A DNA stretch of 64,000 nucleotides from Chromatiales bacterium (GTDB lineage Bacteria > Pseudomonadota > Gammaproteobacteria > RBG-16-57-12), in contig JALSJH010000009.1 of assembly GCA_026989455.1 (NCBI GenBank), forward strand, positions 41,401-105,400, given 5' to 3'. Positions 61,847 to 64,000 of the stretch are shown here, piece by piece. A program made the position numbers and the translations under genes. Each line of letters starts with the position of its first letter. The first letter of the stretch is position 1. A model generated the notes under the pieces. It was given only the letters and a program-made list of their open reading frames with translations. It did no database searches and was not told the DNA's origin.

Positions 61847-62395
61847 ATGGCAGGTTCACTATTTGATCAGCTGAAAAAAGCAGGCTTGGTTGATGAGAAA
61901 AAAGCCAAGAAGGCTAAGCAGCAAAAATATCAGCAAACCAAACAGAAAAAAGGCAAAAAGGGGCGTGTAGTTGAAGATGATGCCAGCGTAGCCGCACAGC
62001 AAGCACAACAGCAAAAAGTAGCGCGTGATCGTCAACTCAATCAGCAGCAACAGCAACAGCAGGCAAAAAAGGCAGAACAAGCCGCGCTGCGGCAGTTGAT
62101 CGCTAGCCATCAACTCAGTGGCTATGAAGGTGAAGAGCGCTTCAATTTTGTTGATGGCAAACGAGTCAAAACACTCCATGTTAAGCCCGCAATCCAGCGG
62201 CAGTTAGCCGAGGGTGATGTGCGGGTAGCCCGATTTAATAACGGCTACGCCCTGTTGCCCAAGGCGGCGGCAGAGAAAATTTCGCAACGAGATGCCACGG
62301 TATTGATACCACTGGCTGTAGCCGAAGCAACACTGTCGAAAGAAGAAGATGACCACTATTCACAATTTGAAGTGCCGGATGACTTGAACTGGTAA
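61847..62395 (+). CDS. DUF2058 (YaiL-like) domain protein
   Basis: MAGSLFDQLKKAGLVDEKKAKKAKQQKYQ; FNFVDGKRVKTLHV; matches the DUF2058/YaiL pattern from memory. Confidence 0.8.
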   Translation: MAGSLFDQLKKAGLVDEKKAKKAKQQKYQQTKQKKGKKGRVVEDDASVAAQQAQQQKVARDRQLNQQQQQQQAKKAEQAALRQLIASHQLSGYEGEERFNFVDGKRVKTLHVKPAIQRQLAEGDVRVARFNNGYALLPKAAAEKISQRDATVLIPLAVAEATLSKEEDDHYSQFEVPDDLNW

Positions 62396-62416
62396 GGGTT
62401 GCCTGTCGGGCAATTT

Positions 62417-62500
62417 GATCGCAAGCTGAAGCTTGCTCCTACGGGTGGTTGAAATGTTTCGAGATTGTACCTGTTGTAGGAGCCATCTTTGGGTGGCGAT
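62417..62500. repeat. REP-like inverted pair (REPIN-like)
   Basis: ATCGCAAGCTGAAGCTTGCTCCTAC and, inverted, GTAGGAGCCATCTTTGGGTGGCGAT: hairpins ending in CTCCTAC/GTAGGAG. Confidence 0.7.
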
Positions 62501-62518
62501 GAGAAAACCTTTATGCCA

Positions 62519-63277
62519 TCAGAGGTAGAAATTTTTGGTCACCTCATCCACAGGAAACATCAGTTCTACTTTAAGCTCACTGACCGTCACATCCTGAATT
62601 GTGCTGAGTTGGGATACTATTGAAAAAAATGAGAGCTCTTTACCGCCGACTCTAAACCTAGTCGACTGTATTAATTCTCCCTCAGCGTCGCTAATGACAT
62701 TAGTCTCTTGCAACAAGCGCAAAGCTAGCAGCTCCTCCAGCTCTTCCAGTCGACTAGAACCACCAGAGATACTTATTTCTAACCTTAACCGCGTTAACAG
62801 AGCTGAAGCCGTTTCATGCCAGTTTAAAACCTTTGATGTTTCGGGCGTATCGGCAGCTAACGCTTCGATTAAGTTTTTATGCTTAGAGTAGCCTACGTCG
62901 ACAAGCAGCTTTTTTGCCGATCCATTGAGTTGCAACACATCCCAACTGTCATTTAAAACAAGTGCTGGATAGGGCATATGATTTTCAATCATTTTTTCTA
63001 CCGCCGAAAAGACAGGTTGTAAATCTTTGTGCCCGATTGGCAAATCTCTATAAACAGGCGCATAACCCGCCAAATAGAGTCCTCTATTTATTTCACGCAT
63101 AGGTAAAAACAGAAAGTTTCCAATTTTAAGAATCATCTCTTTGCTGGGGATAGAGCGCCCCGTTTCAATAAAACTGACATGTTTGCTAGAAATTCCCAAC
63201 TCTAAGGAGAGTTGAAGCTGGCTGTACCTTCTTTTTTTACGCCATTGCTTTAAAAAACAGCCAATAGAATGACTCAT
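62519..63277 (-). CDS. XRE-family HTH regulator with MmyB-like ligand-binding domain
   Basis: N-term HTH (KQWRKKRRYSQLQLSLELGISSKHVSFIETGRSIPSKEMILKIG) and PYPALVLNDSWDVLQLNGSAKKLL; probable start ATG 63277. Confidence 0.85.
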   Translation of the reverse strand: MSHSIGCFLKQWRKKRRYSQLQLSLELGISSKHVSFIETGRSIPSKEMILKIGNFLFLPMREINRGLYLAGYAPVYRDLPIGHKDLQPVFSAVEKMIENHMPYPALVLNDSWDVLQLNGSAKKLLVDVGYSKHKNLIEALAADTPETSKVLNWHETASALLTRLRLEISISGGSSRLEELEELLALRLLQETNVISDAEGELIQSTRFRVGGKELSFFSIVSQLSTIQDVTVSELKVELMFPVDEVTKNFYL

Positions 63278-63313
63278 TCCACGCTCCCTGAATTTAATCC
63301 ACAATCTAAAATT

Positions 63314-63330
63314 ATTACCTTTGAGGTAAT
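63314..63330. promoter_or_regulatory. inverted repeat, candidate operator in divergent intergenic region
   Basis: ATTACC-tttga-GGTAAT between the XRE regulator and the membrane protein gene. Confidence 0.5.
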
Positions 63331-63390
63331 TGTTTTACAGTACAGCGCAGCCTAATATCCTGCATCTACTTTTTTATTTTGGAAACTAAA

Positions 63391-63837
63391 ATGTCACTGG
63401 ATACGCGTGCAAATTTTTTAATGGCTGTGGCGGTCATCTTTTTTATTTATTCGCTGCTGTGGGGCTTGGCACCTTTTGCAGAGATGAATATTTCCGCTCG
63501 AATAATCCTTGATCTTGCCGATTGGCCGCTGGATAACTTTTCTCACCCTCTCGATAAAAATACAATGTGGCTCTCTGCAATCGGCGCTGGGTTATTAGCG
63601 GCTATTGCAATATTTCTAGGGGGCATCGTTGTGCCTGCACTCAAAGAAAATAATCGGTCAGTGATTCGGACAACAATTGTGGCAATGACGGTTTGGTATG
63701 TTATTGACGGAGTAGGGTCAATAGCGGCGGGGGTCAGTTCAAATTTGATTTTCAACTCTATCTATTTGTCTTTGGTTCTCATTCCACTTCTTGGCATAAA
63801 AACCGAGGAGATTTCTAGAGATAAGGCAGGTACTTGA
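63391..63837 (+). CDS. small integral membrane protein of unknown function
   Basis: About 4 hydrophobic helices, 148 aa, divergent from the XRE regulator. Confidence 0.75.
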   Translation: MSLDTRANFLMAVAVIFFIYSLLWGLAPFAEMNISARIILDLADWPLDNFSHPLDKNTMWLSAIGAGLLAAIAIFLGGIVVPALKENNRSVIRTTIVAMTVWYVIDGVGSIAAGVSSNLIFNSIYLSLVLIPLLGIKTEEISRDKAGT

Positions 63838-64000
63838 TAGTCTGCTCAAACACTCAATTTTTATCGCTAAATTAGCGAATTTAACATAGATAAAACCTCA
63901 TCTCAGATCTACACTTTAAGGGTAAGTGGCGGGCGCTTAATTGAGTCCATTAGTATCTCGGAATGTATACCTAATTCTGAGTAATCAAAGCAATTGATGA

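Noticed and set aside
62038-62066. CAG/CAA tract in the DUF2058 gene as a phase-variable microsatellite
   Set aside because: A short glutamine stretch with mixed codons; trinucleotide changes would keep frame, so no on/off switching.

Overview
This 64 kb window looks like a gammaproteobacterial chromosome segment made mostly of conserved housekeeping blocks. In order they are: murJ(3' end)-ribF-ileS-lspA-[insertion]-ispH; a minor pilin operon (pilV/pilX/pilW/fimT) divergent from a pilE-like gene; rnfABCDGE; metG / apbC-dcd; rimP-nusA-infB-rbfA-truB-rpsO-pnp; an aldose epimerase; oxyR / cytochrome c peroxidase; a hemerythrin-GGDEF protein; a long flagellar/chemotaxis run (fliLMNOPQR-flhBAF-flhG-fliA-cheY-cheZ-cheA-cheB-motCD-MCP); metH; an OmpA/TSP3 protein; phnCDE; a DUF2058-like protein; and an XRE/MmyB-like regulator with a divergent membrane protein. 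I saw no rRNA, convincing tRNA, CRISPR array, prophage or intact transposase. The least ordinary signals are: (i) several long imperfect-palindrome (MITE-like) elements, including two 158-bp copies of one family with compensatory stem changes and a variable apical loop, and a third 158-bp element of another family flanked by CTAG; (ii) a structured, promoter- and terminator-bearing leader upstream of rimP-nusA with a possible antiterminator; (iii) a hemerythrin-NIT-HAMP-GGEEF protein; (iv) a triple DEI..EFE.LLD..HGK motif in the CheA linker resembling the FliM and CheZ terminal motifs; (v) a three-ORF toxin-antitoxin-like cassette where fkpB is normally found; (vi) a MITE inserted directly upstream of the ccp ribosome-binding site. 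Assignments come from reading protein motifs and gene order by eye; no database search was run.
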